Below are positions 17,902 to 27,018 of a stretch of DNA of 64,000 nucleotides, in pieces. Position numbers and translations under genes: made by a program. The first letter of the stretch is position 1. Each line of letters begins with the position of its first letter. The DNA is taken from the NCBI RefSeq assembly GCF_000702445.1, contig NZ_JNIF01000003.1, forward strand, positions 3,224,001 through 3,288,000, given 5' to 3'. The stretch comes from Bryobacter aggregatus MPL3. GTDB taxonomy: Bacteria; Acidobacteriota; Terriglobia; Bryobacterales; Bryobacteraceae. A model generated the notes under the pieces. It made no database searches, was not told the DNA's origin, and saw only the letters and a program-made list of their open reading frames with translations.

Positions 17902-20610
17902 ATGCGCTTCCTCCTGCCCCTTGTTTTTGTTCTTTCCGCCATCGCCCAACGTACAGTGCAAGTTTGTACCCCCGATGCCGCTTGCACCACTGTTGATACC
18001 TCCCGCATCGGGAGCTTGCGTTTTGAAGACTACCGCGTTACCAACTCGAGTATGAATCTGGCGAATCTCGAGGTGCGGCGCGCTCATCTTAGCCAGTTTT
18101 TACAAGCGACACAGAATCTCCTCTGCACTGCGAACCCGAATGCCAATGCCATTCTGAATGCGCCGTCGCTCCGCTTCAACGCAGCCAGCGCCGACATCAG
18201 TGAGGTTGAGTCTGTTGGAAGCAGTGGGCAGTTGATCCAGGAAGTCTATGCCCAGATCCAGCTCACCAATCTGGTTCTCTCAGATGGTTTCTTCACCCCG
18301 TCTTTCAACTTTCGCCTCTCGCGCAATCGCGGTGCCTCGCTCCTCACACTGACCTTCGCGCCCGCGGGGAATAGCGTGGTGGAATTGACGGAGCGCTATG
18401 CGCTGAGTGTCGATCCGAATACCGGGCGTGTCGGTTTTCCTACGGCACTTCCAACCAATGCACAGCTTCTCCGTCTGGTCTGGTCGCTGACAGCCAACCT
18501 CAATAAGATCCTCACGCATGCGACGGCTTATAAGGTTCCCAATCCGACGCCCTTCGGCCGCCCGCTCTTCACCCCGGATGACCTGCGCGATTTTGCGAAT
18601 TCTGTTTCCCTCTCGGTTGCTGCCTATGCCACCCCCAGCTTTCCGCCGGTGCTCGAGGCCACCTGTGAGAAGAGCCCTACCAATTCGTGTCTGGCTCAGG
18701 ACGAGCTCAATACTTTTGCGGAGGCTCTCGCACGGCAGGGAAGCGAATATGTTGCAACGAAATCCGCAACCCCAGCACGAGTACTGGCAACCAATCTCAC
18801 CACTTGGGCAAAGGCCAATGCCCTTTCAAAATCCACGCCCGCGAATACGGCGATCCTCCTGCGGCCCATCTCGCTGTTCTGGCCGGTATTGCAACAAGAC
18901 AGTATTCTTGCCGCGAGCGATCGGGATACGATCAACGCCTGGCTCCTTCCTCTCACGCAGTCAGCGGCAAGCCAGGATTTCTCGGTGAAGATCCTGGATG
19001 CCATCACTCGTCGCGACAACACTGCTTTTGCAGAATCTGTCGAGCGCTACTACCTCGTCCTGAATACTCTGCGGGCGGACGGATCGATTCCGGAGCAGGC
19101 GCAGCGCGGCCCTTGTGCGCTGAGTGCTACGAATCTCGCTATCAGCCAAATGATGCTCACTGCCGAGGCGGCAGCGACACAGGGCTTTGACCTCTATTCC
19201 TTGTCCGTCAACGGGCGCAGCATTCATACGGCGATTGAGTTCCTGCTGGATGCTTACGACAACTACCCGCTTCTTGCGAAGTACAACAATCCGAATGCGA
19301 GTTGCTACCTCAATAACGCTGCTCCTCTCGAACGTAAAGTGTTTGAGCTCCAACCGAATGCGGCCAGCCCCGCGGCCTGGGTCGAAATCTATCTCGCTCG
19401 CTTTCCGGCCTCTGCACTCGCTGTACGGCTCAAAGCCAAACTCGGTCTCAACGGTCTAACGAATCGTCCGCTCGCCAGCGCCGCTGCTGCCGCCAACACC
19501 AGTTGCCTTTTTCTGACGCCGCAGGAACTGACGCCTGTCAGCCTGCCGAATTTTGACATTCTCTCCGGTGACAATCAGACCGGACCAGTGAACTCGACGT
19601 TGCCGGAGCGGCTTGCCGCACGAGTACGCGGGAATGCCGGAAATCCTCTCCCGAACATCCTGCTCAATTTCGCAATCCGTTCTGGCTCGGGCACGCTCGA
19701 AACCACTTCTGCGTTGACGGACCCGTTTGGGGTTGCCACCACACGTCTGACTCTGGGCCCTCGCTCTGGCACGATCCAGGTGAGTGCGTCGGCTCTGGGG
19801 GGCGCGCCGCTGGTGTTTCAAGCGACGGCGCAGGGCAACGACCCGAAGCTCTCTCCGGATGGGATCGCGGGCGTGGGTGGCAGCATCCCCAGCGTGCGAA
19901 CTGCCTCTCCTGGCGCCATTCTTTCGATCTATGGAGCAGACTTTGTCACGGCCGGGCTTGGCCGGCGGGTGCGGAGTGAGGAACTGCTCGACAATCGGCT
20001 GCCGACCAACTTCCTGGGGGTTTGCGTCTATTTCGACACTACACCCGCTTATATGTTGGATGTGTACCCGAACCAGCTGAACATTGTGGTTCCGGCAATC
20101 ACCGGTACCAGCACCCAGGTTCGAGTGGCAAAGAATTGCGGTACGGCGAATGAGCAGCGCACCGATGCGCAGGCTTTGGCGGTGTCCACCGCCGCGCCCG
20201 AGTTCTTTTCCTTCCAACCCACATCGAGCGGCAACAACCCGGTCACCGCTGTTGATGCGATTACGGGCGAGTTCTTTGGTCCGCTCAATCTCTTTGGGGG
20301 CACCGCCAAACCGGCGAAGCCGGGCGACTATGTCACGCTTTATCTCACGGGACTCGGCACGACACTTCCCGCTGTATTGCCCGGCATGCTGGCGACCGGA
20401 GCTGCGGCGCTGCAGTCGCCGGTGACGCTCAAGCTCGCAGGGCAGACGATCACCGAGATTCTCTATGCCGGATTTTCTCCCGGCTCCTTGATCTACCAGA
20501 TCAACTTCCGGGTGCCGGCTGGCTTGCCCGCTAATCAGCAGCCCATCTCCGTTACTGTCGATGGGCAGACCACTCCGGTGGGCGCTTATCTCACGCTCGC
20601 GTTACGCTAA
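17902..20610 (+). CDS. Secreted protein with Ig-like domain and C-terminal TIGR03437 module
   Basis: The frame is open further upstream, but ATG at 17902 (902 residues) gives a clean signal peptide (MRFLLPLVFVLSAIAQ) and avoids overlap with the divergent NIPSNAP gene. The first 560 residues are rich in Asn, Thr and Ala and match nothing I recognise. Residues about 580-640 look like a bacterial Ig-like (Big-1-type) domain: GNPLPNILLNFAIRSGSGT, then a TDPFGVATTRLTLG strand. The last 215 residues are the TIGR03437 module characteristic of Solibacter: PGAILSIYGADF, YPNQLNIVVP, KPGDYVTLYLTGLG, and a final INFRVPAG...QPISVTVDG. The protein is presumably extracellular or surface-bound; its function is unknown. 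Confidence 0.82.
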   Translation: MRFLLPLVFVLSAIAQRTVQVCTPDAACTTVDTSRIGSLRFEDYRVTNSSMNLANLEVRRAHLSQFLQATQNLLCTANPNANAILNAPSLRFNAASADISEVESVGSSGQLIQEVYAQIQLTNLVLSDGFFTPSFNFRLSRNRGASLLTLTFAPAGNSVVELTERYALSVDPNTGRVGFPTALPTNAQLLRLVWSLTANLNKILTHATAYKVPNPTPFGRPLFTPDDLRDFANSVSLSVAAYATPSFPPVLEATCEKSPTNSCLAQDELNTFAEALARQGSEYVATKSATPARVLATNLTTWAKANALSKSTPANTAILLRPISLFWPVLQQDSILAASDRDTINAWLLPLTQSAASQDFSVKILDAITRRDNTAFAESVERYYLVLNTLRADGSIPEQAQRGPCALSATNLAISQMMLTAEAAATQGFDLYSLSVNGRSIHTAIEFLLDAYDNYPLLAKYNNPNASCYLNNAAPLERKVFELQPNAASPAAWVEIYLARFPASALAVRLKAKLGLNGLTNRPLASAAAAANTSCLFLTPQELTPVSLPNFDILSGDNQTGPVNSTLPERLAARVRGNAGNPLPNILLNFAIRSGSGTLETTSALTDPFGVATTRLTLGPRSGTIQVSASALGGAPLVFQATAQGNDPKLSPDGIAGVGGSIPSVRTASPGAILSIYGADFVTAGLGRRVRSEELLDNRLPTNFLGVCVYFDTTPAYMLDVYPNQLNIVVPAITGTSTQVRVAKNCGTANEQRTDAQALAVSTAAPEFFSFQPTSSGNNPVTAVDAITGEFFGPLNLFGGTAKPAKPGDYVTLYLTGLGTTLPAVLPGMLATGAAALQSPVTLKLAGQTITEILYAGFSPGSLIYQINFRVPAGLPANQQPISVTVDGQTTPVGAYLTLALR

Positions 20611-20634
20611 ACCAGAAGGAGCTTTTTCATCATA

Positions 20635-21474
20635 ATGTCTACCCCCTCCGGCGCAGAGTTTAAAGAACAACTTCGCAACGGCGCGCCCAAGATGGGTCTC
20701 TTCCTCAACTCTGCTTCGCCCACTGTCGCCGAGCAATTGGCACACTCCGGTTACGACTGGTTGCTGGTGGATGCGCAGCACGGCCCCATGGGCAACGAGA
20801 AGCTGAGCGCCATGCTTTGCGCCATTGCCAGTGGTGGCGCCAAATCGATGGTTCGCGTCGCGGGCTATTCGGACCGCGCCGGTATCCAGCAGGCGCTTGA
20901 CCTGGGCGCCGACGGCGTTCTCGTTCCCTATATCAACAACGCAGAAGAAGCCCGCCAGGCGGTGAGTTGCTGCCTCTATCCGACTCAGGGAACGCGCAGC
21001 GTGTACTTTCCGCAGCGCTCCACCAATAAGGCCGGACTGCTTGGCTATGTGCCCAACGCAAACAAGAACATCATTGTCGCTCTCCAGGTGGAAACCGCCG
21101 ATTGCATCAAGAACATGGCAGAGATCGCCGCTGTTCCTGGTCTCGATGTGCTCTTCCTCGGGCAGAACGATCTCTGCATGTCGATGGGACTCTTTGAAAC
21201 CTATGAGTTTCCCAAGATGTACTTTGGCCCTGAGATCGCCGCAGCGACCAACACGCTGATCACCGAAGCAAAGAAGAACAACGTGATTCTTGGCCTCTTC
21301 CTGTTTGGGACGTCGCGTGTGGGTGAGTTCCTCGAGAAGGGTTTCCGCTTCATCTCGATCGGCAACGATCTCCACCATGTGCTGACGCAAACAGGGGAGC
21401 ACGTCAAAGCTCTGGAAGGGATTGGCGCAGAGAAGGGAACTCCCTGGTCTCCACGCCCGTCGGCTCTCCTATAA
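20635..21474 (+). CDS. HpcH/HpaI-family aldolase
   Basis: This 279-residue class II pyruvate-type aldolase cleaves 2-keto-3-deoxy acids to pyruvate and an aldehyde. Predicted catalytic and metal residues are all present: H49 in DAQHGP, R74 in MVRVAG, E153 in QVETAD and D179 in GQNDL. The GADGVLVPYINNAEEA block is typical of HpaI/RhmA enzymes. An AGAAGGAGC ribosome-binding site precedes the ATG. The GntP-type permease begins 10 bases after its stop, so import and cleavage of a sugar acid is a reasonable inference. The specific substrate cannot be decided. Confidence 0.9.
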   Translation: MSTPSGAEFKEQLRNGAPKMGLFLNSASPTVAEQLAHSGYDWLLVDAQHGPMGNEKLSAMLCAIASGGAKSMVRVAGYSDRAGIQQALDLGADGVLVPYINNAEEARQAVSCCLYPTQGTRSVYFPQRSTNKAGLLGYVPNANKNIIVALQVETADCIKNMAEIAAVPGLDVLFLGQNDLCMSMGLFETYEFPKMYFGPEIAAATNTLITEAKKNNVILGLFLFGTSRVGEFLEKGFRFISIGNDLHHVLTQTGEHVKALEGIGAEKGTPWSPRPSALL

Positions 21475-21484
21475 ACTTTCCAAC

Positions 21485-22816
21485 ATGACTCCCGGAACGC
21501 CGCTGCTTCTGGTAACGCTGGCAGCAGTGGCGTTCCTTCTCTTTCTGATCCTCTATCTCCGTCTGCAAGCTTTTCTGGCCTTGCTCATCACGAGCTTTGC
21601 CCTTGGCCTAGCTGCGGGGATGTCTCCGGCAAAGCTCCTCAGATCGATCCAGTTCGGCTTTGGGGATGCGCTTGGTTTTATCGCGGTGGTGGTGGCTTTG
21701 GGTTCGATCATCGGAAGATTTCTCGAACATTCTGGCGGTGGCCGCCGGCTGGCCGATTGGCTTCTCCAGAAGTATGGTCCTCGCAATACGCCCTGGGCGT
21801 TGCTCACTTCCTCCTTTCTGGTGGGCCTGCCGATTTTCTTCGAAGTCGGATTCATCATTCTGGTGCCGCTGGCCTGGTCTCTGGCCCGCGAGTCCAAACG
21901 GAGCCTGCTCTATTACGGCTTACCGATTGCTTGTGCGCTCACCGTCTGTCATGCGATGGTGCCTCCCCATCCCGCTCCTGCCGCCGCGGCGCAACTCTTT
22001 CATGCGGATCTTGGCAAGACCATTCTCTATGGCATTCTCATTTCGATCCCGATGGCGATTGCAGGTGGCATCGGCTACGGCCTGTGGATTGCGAATCGCA
22101 TCTATGTGCCTGTTCCGGAAATGGCAGACAAGCACGTGCCGGCGGAAAGCATTGCAAACCCGCCAGGCGTTCCCCAGGTTTTGCTCACCCTGCTCCTCCC
22201 TGTCGGGCTGATCTTTCTATCGACTTTCGTCAATCTGTCTGATCCAAAGGCCGACAATCTTTTCACTTTGATCGGCCACCCCTTCATCGCGCTGCTGCTC
22301 ACCACCCTGCTCACTCTTCTCACCTTTGGCTGGATGCGTGGTCTGAATAAGTCGCAGATCTCCACCCTGGCGAATGAGGCTTTGGTTCCCATCGGATCGG
22401 TACTGGTCATCATGGGAGCGGGCGGGGCATTCAAGCAGGTGATCGTCGATTCTGGCGTCGGTCCCTACGCTGGGCAGCTTCTGGCTTCCTCTTCCATCTC
22501 GCCGTTGCTGGTGGCTTATTTCATTGCGACCGCGTTGCGAATCGCGCAAGGCTCGGCCACGGTCGCGATCATTACTGCAGCCGGCATTGTCGCTCCGCTT
22601 GTGAATGAGATTCCGAATCAATCGCCGGAGCTTCTGGTGCTTGCTCTTTGCGCGGGCGGCACCATTTTGAGCCACGTCAATGACGCTGGCTTCTGGATTG
22701 TCAATCAGTATCTCGGCATGACCGTACCGCAGACCCTGCGCTCCTGGACTGTAATGAAGGTGATCACTTCGCTGGTCGGCATCTCGATCATTCTGACCGT
22801 CAACGCCTTGCGATAG
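21485..22816 (+). CDS. GntP-family gluconate/sugar-acid:H+ symporter
   Basis: I take ATG at 21485 (443 residues), because upstream in-frame codons overlap the aldolase gene and give no membrane segment. The protein has about 12 transmembrane helices with GntP signatures: GFGDALGFIAVVVALGSIIG, LPIFFEVGFIILVPL, HAMVPPHPAPAAAA and GGTILSHVNDAGFW. GntP carriers import gluconate or other aldonates with protons. With the aldolase immediately upstream it forms a two-gene sugar-acid unit. A small hairpin (CAGGG-TAAA-CCCTG, 22828-22841) follows the stop but lacks a T-run, so it is not a clear terminator. Confidence 0.92.
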   Translation: MTPGTPLLLVTLAAVAFLLFLILYLRLQAFLALLITSFALGLAAGMSPAKLLRSIQFGFGDALGFIAVVVALGSIIGRFLEHSGGGRRLADWLLQKYGPRNTPWALLTSSFLVGLPIFFEVGFIILVPLAWSLARESKRSLLYYGLPIACALTVCHAMVPPHPAPAAAAQLFHADLGKTILYGILISIPMAIAGGIGYGLWIANRIYVPVPEMADKHVPAESIANPPGVPQVLLTLLLPVGLIFLSTFVNLSDPKADNLFTLIGHPFIALLLTTLLTLLTFGWMRGLNKSQISTLANEALVPIGSVLVIMGAGGAFKQVIVDSGVGPYAGQLLASSSISPLLVAYFIATALRIAQGSATVAIITAAGIVAPLVNEIPNQSPELLVLALCAGGTILSHVNDAGFWIVNQYLGMTVPQTLRSWTVMKVITSLVGISIILTVNALR

Positions 22817-22861
22817 AAAAACAGCGGCAGGGTAAACCCTGGTGCCGGGAGCCTCGTCTAC

Positions 22862-23446
22862 ATGGGTGTGCTGCACAGCATGGCGACCATTGCATTGATC
22901 GACGGATCGGAGCGGACAACGGACCCCACTGCTCGCGACGATTTTGATGCGATCGTCCAGGCACATCAGGCTTCTCTATTTCGTTTCGCACTGTCCTATC
23001 TGCGGGATCGCGATGAAGCTCATTCGGTCACCCAGGATTGTTTTCTGCGTGCGCATCGTTCGTTGGCAAAGTTCCGGGGACAATCGTCGATCCATACCTG
23101 GCTGATGGCCATTCTGGTGAATCTGATCCACGATCGTGCGCGCAGCAGCCGCTGGCGATTTTGGAGCCGGACTTGGAGCACCGCATCGCAGCTCGAGACG
23201 ATGCAGCATCCGGATCGCCTCCCGACCCCGGAAGCGCAGTCCATCCTGAATGAGAAAGTCGAGGCTGTATGGCGGGCTGCCGCTTTGCTCCCCACACAGC
23301 AACGCACTGTCTTCCTCTTGCGCTTTGTCGAAGATCTGGATTTGCTTGAAATTGCTCAAGTGACCGGTCTGGCGGAGGGAACCGTCAAAGCGCATCTTTT
23401 TCGAGCGGTACATACAATCCGCGAGAGCATCGGAGGCTCCAAATGA
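22862..23446 (+). CDS. ECF RNA polymerase sigma factor
   Basis: The 194-residue protein has sigma-70 region 2 at about residues 30-95 (LFRFALSYLRDRDEA, then HTWLMAILVNLIHDRAR) and region 4 at about 140-190 (LPTQQRTVFLLRFVEDLDLLEIA followed by GLAEGTVKAHLFRA). There is no region 1 or 3, as expected for ECF factors. ATG at 22862 follows a GGGAG site by about 10 bases; an internal ATG at 22880 is an alternative. The stop overlaps the start of the next gene as ATGA. That gene encodes a membrane-anchored putative anti-sigma factor. Confidence 0.92.
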   Translation: MGVLHSMATIALIDGSERTTDPTARDDFDAIVQAHQASLFRFALSYLRDRDEAHSVTQDCFLRAHRSLAKFRGQSSIHTWLMAILVNLIHDRARSSRWRFWSRTWSTASQLETMQHPDRLPTPEAQSILNEKVEAVWRAAALLPTQQRTVFLLRFVEDLDLLEIAQVTGLAEGTVKAHLFRAVHTIRESIGGSK

Positions 23447-23850
23447 ATCCTCATCTATCGGACGACCAGATTGCCGAGGTTTTGATCGGGAGCGCAACTT
23501 CCGCCACCCAGGCTCATCTTCTGGCCTGTGCGCCTTGCCGGTCGAAGCTTGCCACGCTACGAGGCGTGATGGGCCAGTTTCGCATGGATGCGGAGGAACA
23601 AAGCCGCGCGGCCCTGCGGCCGATCGCAATACGCCACAGCCGGTCCCGCTTCAAGCCGCTCTATCTGAGCCTGGCGGCGGCTGGATTGGCGATCGTAGGG
23701 TTGGTCGTGCTACCCAAGGATCCCCCATCCCAGTCAACTCCGCTCCAGATCGATACAGCACTGTTGTCTCAAGTGGATGTGCAAGTCTCGCGGAGTGTTC
23801 CCGAGGCGCTGGAACCGTTATCGCAACTTGTGATTTCTGAAGGAAACTAA
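23443..23850 (+). CDS. Putative membrane-anchored anti-sigma factor
   Basis: The 135-residue protein has a short cytoplasmic N-terminal region with H25-x3-C29-x2-C32 (HLLACAPC), the core of a zinc-binding anti-sigma motif. One transmembrane helix follows at about residues 73-91, then a periplasmic tail of about 40 residues. Translational coupling to the sigma gene (ATGA) supports the role: it would hold the sigma factor at the membrane until an envelope signal releases it. Similarity to the classical ZAS fold is by motif only. Confidence 0.75.
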   Translation: MNPHLSDDQIAEVLIGSATSATQAHLLACAPCRSKLATLRGVMGQFRMDAEEQSRAALRPIAIRHSRSRFKPLYLSLAAAGLAIVGLVVLPKDPPSQSTPLQIDTALLSQVDVQVSRSVPEALEPLSQLVISEGN

Positions 23851-23852
23851 TC

Positions 23853-24392
23853 ATGAAACTTATATTTCCAATCATTCTTGCCGCGTCTTTGGTGATGGCA
23901 CAAGGGCCTCCCCCGAAGGCTGTTGGCCGGGGCCCGATGGGCTTCGGGGTCGGCAAAGGTCTTGGAGGTCCGCGCCAGCTGGATGGGCCGCCGCGGGGTG
24001 GTGCTTTCGGTGGACCGGGACGCTGGTGGACCAATCCGGAATTGCTCCAGCGCCTTGGGATTAGCGAGGACCAAAAAGCCAGGATCATGGAGGTCTATCA
24101 GAGCAGTCGATTGAAGCTGATTGATGTTACGGCCGCCTTGCAGAAGGAAGAGATCACGCTCGAGCCGCTGATTGCAGCCGACCAGCCCGACCAAGCAAAA
24201 ATCCTCCTCCAGATTGATAAAGTTGCGCATGCACGCGCGGAAGTGGAGAAAGCGAATGCGCGGATGCTGCTCGGGATCCGCGCCGTCCTCACCAAGGAAC
24301 AGTGGACAAAGTTGCGGGCCGAGCATGGGCCGCGGGGCGCACGGCCCGACCAGCCACTCCCGAGGCCTGCCAATGCGGCTCCTCCCCAGTAG
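23853..24392 (+). CDS. Spy/CpxP-like periplasmic protein
   Basis: The 179-residue protein has a signal peptide (ending LVMAQ) and a Gly/Pro-rich linker to about residue 60. Two LTxxQ-like elements follow: LGISEDQKARI near 69-79 and LTKEQWTKL near 145-153, separated by long amphipathic helices. This pattern matches the Spy/CpxP family of periplasmic chaperones and metal-stress sensors. It starts 2 bases after the anti-sigma stop. The three genes look like one envelope-stress regulon in which the Spy-like protein could be the effector or a signal sensor. Confidence 0.78.
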   Translation: MKLIFPIILAASLVMAQGPPPKAVGRGPMGFGVGKGLGGPRQLDGPPRGGAFGGPGRWWTNPELLQRLGISEDQKARIMEVYQSSRLKLIDVTAALQKEEITLEPLIAADQPDQAKILLQIDKVAHARAEVEKANARMLLGIRAVLTKEQWTKLRAEHGPRGARPDQPLPRPANAAPPQ

Positions 24393-24471
24393 ACTCTAGT
24401 TTTTCTCGGCGGTGCGGCGCCTCGTCTTCCGTGATAGCGTAGTTAGGTTTACGTTTTGACCGAGGTGCCGT

Positions 24472-25302
24472 TTGTTCTTGAAGATGATTCTCGCCGCCAT
24501 CCTGCTCTGTTCTGCTCTAGGCGCGCAAAGTCCCCCTACTCCTCCTGCTCCCATTGTTCGGAGGCCTCCGGCCTTTCCTGAGCGTCCCCCTGCGGATCCA
24601 GCCGTCGTCGAAAGAGGCAAAGCCCTCTATGGCGTCCACTGTGCTTTCTGCCATGGTGTGGACGCGCGCGGTGGCTCCGGTGGGATCAACCTGATCCGCG
24701 CCTCGATGGTGCTGAATGACAAGAATGGGGAACTGATTGGCCAAGCGGTTCGCGAAGGCCGCACTGGAATGCCGAAGTTTGATCTTTCCGATGCGCAGCT
24801 TTCCGATATGGCCGCGTTTATCCACAGTTTCAAGGTGGGGGGCTATGATGTCTCGCGCATGACCCCGACGACGATTGTCACGGGGGACGCGAAGCTCGGC
24901 GCTGCATACTTTCAGAAGACCTGTTCGGGGTGCCACACCGTGGCCGCAGGCGGAAATAACAGCCTGCAAGGCATTGCCACGCGCATTACCGATCCGAAGA
25001 TGCTCCAGCAGACCTGGCTGATGCCGGGCTCGGGTGGACGTGGCGGCGCGGCGAGCCGCACGACGCCCGTCACCGTTACGGTCACAGAGAACGGAAAAAG
25101 CTACAACGGACGCCTGGTACGGATTGATGACTTTGTTGTGTCTCTTGCCGAGGCCGATGGATACCAACGCAGCTTCGCGCGCAATGGCGACATCCCGAAG
25201 GTGGAACTGCATGATCCACTCGCCGGACATCGGAAGCTAATCCCGACTTACCAAGACGAAGACATCCACAATCTCACTGCCTATTTGGTGACTGTTAAAT
25301 GA
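24472..25302 (+). CDS. Diheme cytochrome c, electron partner of the PQQ dehydrogenase
   Basis: I keep the TTG start at 24472 because GAGG (24462-24465) sits 6 bases upstream; ATG at 24484 would be 18 bases away. The 276-residue protein has a signal peptide and a Pro-rich linker. Heme domain 1 has CAFCH at 57-61 with axial M100 in TGMPKF. Heme domain 2 has CSGCH at 151-155. Domain 2 is unusual: about 60 residues of beta-rich sequence (TVTVTENGKSYNGRLV...) separate the heme half from the C-terminal helix, and the expected Met-Pro ligand appears as Ile-Pro (I257-P258). The stop overlaps the dehydrogenase start (ATGA), so the two are almost certainly made together. Confidence 0.85.
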   Translation: MFLKMILAAILLCSALGAQSPPTPPAPIVRRPPAFPERPPADPAVVERGKALYGVHCAFCHGVDARGGSGGINLIRASMVLNDKNGELIGQAVREGRTGMPKFDLSDAQLSDMAAFIHSFKVGGYDVSRMTPTTIVTGDAKLGAAYFQKTCSGCHTVAAGGNNSLQGIATRITDPKMLQQTWLMPGSGGRGGAASRTTPVTVTVTENGKSYNGRLVRIDDFVVSLAEADGYQRSFARNGDIPKVELHDPLAGHRKLIPTYQDEDIHNLTAYLVTVK

Positions 25303-26972
25303 AATTCCTCGCCGTATTCTCTCTTGCCGCCACGTTGGCGGCCCAATCCCTCGATCCCGCGCTTCTGTTGAAGCCCCTATCGAACGATTGGCCTACTTAT
25401 AGCGGAGACTACTCCGGGAAGCGCTACAGTGCGCTGACGCAGATCAACCAGGCGAACGTCAAGAACTTAAGCTTGGCCTGGGTCACACGAATGACGGCGG
25501 GCATGGGCGCGCCGGGTGGCGGATTCGGCCGCTTTGGCGCTGCCGCTGTTCCGACGATCGTGGGTGGAGAAGGCAGCGCGGAACTGGCTGCCAGCTTCGG
25601 TAATAACGTCAACATTCGCGCGTCGATGCTGGTGGTCGACGGCAAGATTTACTTCTCTACGCCGGATAACGCCTGGGCGGTGGATGCCCGCGACGGGCGT
25701 GTGATCTGGCATTATTTCTGGAAGACCAAGGGCGGTACGCACATTGGAAATCGTGGGTTGGGCATGTGGGGCAAGTGGCTGTACATGGAAACGCCCGACG
25801 ATTACCTGGTGAGTCTCGATGCGGCCACGGGTAAGGAACGGTGGCACAAGCAGATCGCCGATTTCAACCAGCAATACTTCTCGACGATGGCCCCGATTGT
25901 TGTGGGCAACCACATCATCATCGGGACGGGCAATGATCTGGATGCACCCGGCTTTGTGCAGGCTCGCGATCCCGAGACGGGCGATGTGCAGTGGACATCT
26001 TATACGGTTCCGATGAAGAAGGGCGATCCGGGCCTGGAGACCTGGGGCACCCTTGAGGGCGCGCGCGTCGGAGCAGGCAATGTCTGGATTCCGGGCTCCT
26101 ACGATCCTGAGACCAAGCTCTACATCTTTGGCACCGGCAACCCTTCACCGAGCTACACCAACCCCAAGAGCCGCGATGGTGACAATCTCTATACCTGCTC
26201 TCTGGTGGCGTTGAATGTGGAGACCGGCAAGATGGCTTGGTACTACCAGCTCAATCCGCATGACACACATGATTGGGATTCCAGCGAAACGCCGATTCTT
26301 GTCGATGGAGAATTCAAGGGCAAGCCGCGCAAGATGGCGCTGCATGCGGACCGCAACGGCTACTTCTACGTCGTCGACCGGACCAATGGCGAGCATCTGC
26401 TCACCAGCAAGTTCTCCGACACGGCCAACTGGGTGAAGGAGATCAATGCGAAGGGCCAGACGATCCGTGACGTGAAGAAGGATTCGACGGTTCCTGGTTC
26501 GCTGGTTTCGCCGAACAATTACGGTGCCACCAACTGGCCCCCTGCAGCCTACTCGCCCGATACCGGCCTCTTCTATGTGCCGCAGAGCGATACCTATGCC
26601 ATGTACTACCTGACCGAAACGGACCCTCGCGGTGCGATGGGACTGGGCGGCAAAGATGAGCAGATGGTCGCTTCGATGGGGAGCTATCTCACGGCAATCG
26701 ACTACAAGACCGGCAAGATCGCCTGGCGGCATCGCTATCCTGGCGTGGGTGGTGCGGGCGGCGGCAATGGCATTCTGACGACGGCGTCCAAGCTGGTGTT
26801 TGCCGGCGACGTCTCGGGTAATCTGGTGAGCTACGACGCGACGAATGGCAAGATTCTGTGGCATGCGCGTCTGGGCAACATCACGAATGCGCCACAGACC
26901 TACATGCTTGATGGTAAGCAGTATCTGCTGGTGGCCGCTGGTGACAGCGTTTACGCTTTCTACCTGCAATAA
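25299..26972 (+). CDS. PQQ-dependent (quinoprotein) alcohol dehydrogenase-like enzyme
   Basis: The 557-residue protein has a signal peptide (MKFLAVFSLAATLAAQ) and the eight-bladed propeller of the methanol/ethanol dehydrogenase family. Matching motifs include WPTYSGDYSGKRYSAL, GTGNPSPSY (metal-binding N281), HADRNGYFYVVDRTNG (349-364) and the catalytic-aspartate region DWDSSETP (D327). Two departures are visible. The vicinal cysteine pair that normally precedes V-N-R-G is absent; the sequence reads THIGNRG. The residue two after the catalytic Asp is Ser329, not the extra Asp that marks lanthanide enzymes. By hand alignment the usual metal-binding Glu is D213. The substrate is probably an alcohol or sugar alcohol. 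The cytochrome c gene just upstream would take the electrons. Confidence 0.88.
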   Translation: MKFLAVFSLAATLAAQSLDPALLLKPLSNDWPTYSGDYSGKRYSALTQINQANVKNLSLAWVTRMTAGMGAPGGGFGRFGAAAVPTIVGGEGSAELAASFGNNVNIRASMLVVDGKIYFSTPDNAWAVDARDGRVIWHYFWKTKGGTHIGNRGLGMWGKWLYMETPDDYLVSLDAATGKERWHKQIADFNQQYFSTMAPIVVGNHIIIGTGNDLDAPGFVQARDPETGDVQWTSYTVPMKKGDPGLETWGTLEGARVGAGNVWIPGSYDPETKLYIFGTGNPSPSYTNPKSRDGDNLYTCSLVALNVETGKMAWYYQLNPHDTHDWDSSETPILVDGEFKGKPRKMALHADRNGYFYVVDRTNGEHLLTSKFSDTANWVKEINAKGQTIRDVKKDSTVPGSLVSPNNYGATNWPPAAYSPDTGLFYVPQSDTYAMYYLTETDPRGAMGLGGKDEQMVASMGSYLTAIDYKTGKIAWRHRYPGVGGAGGGNGILTTASKLVFAGDVSGNLVSYDATNGKILWHARLGNITNAPQTYMLDGKQYLLVAAGDSVYAFYLQ

Positions 26973-26976
26973 GCTC

Positions 26977-27011
26977 AAAGGGGCTGCCGCGATTTCGCTG
27001 GCAGCCCCTTT
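26977..27011 (+). terminator. Strong intrinsic terminator after the PQQ dehydrogenase
   Basis: A 12-base-pair perfect stem (AAAGGGGCTGCC at 26977-26988 with GGCAGCCCCTTT at 27000-27011), an 11-base loop and an immediately following T-run form a textbook rho-independent terminator. It begins 4 bases after the stop codon and serves the plus strand. The minus-strand U-tract is short, so termination of ychF from the other side would be weaker. Confidence 0.92.
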
Positions 27012-27018
27012 TTGATTT

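Noticed and set aside
22825-22847. Hairpin between gntP and the sigma gene as a terminator
   Set aside because: The stem is short with a bulge and there is no T-run after it; it may still affect the adjacent ribosome-binding site, but the evidence is thin.
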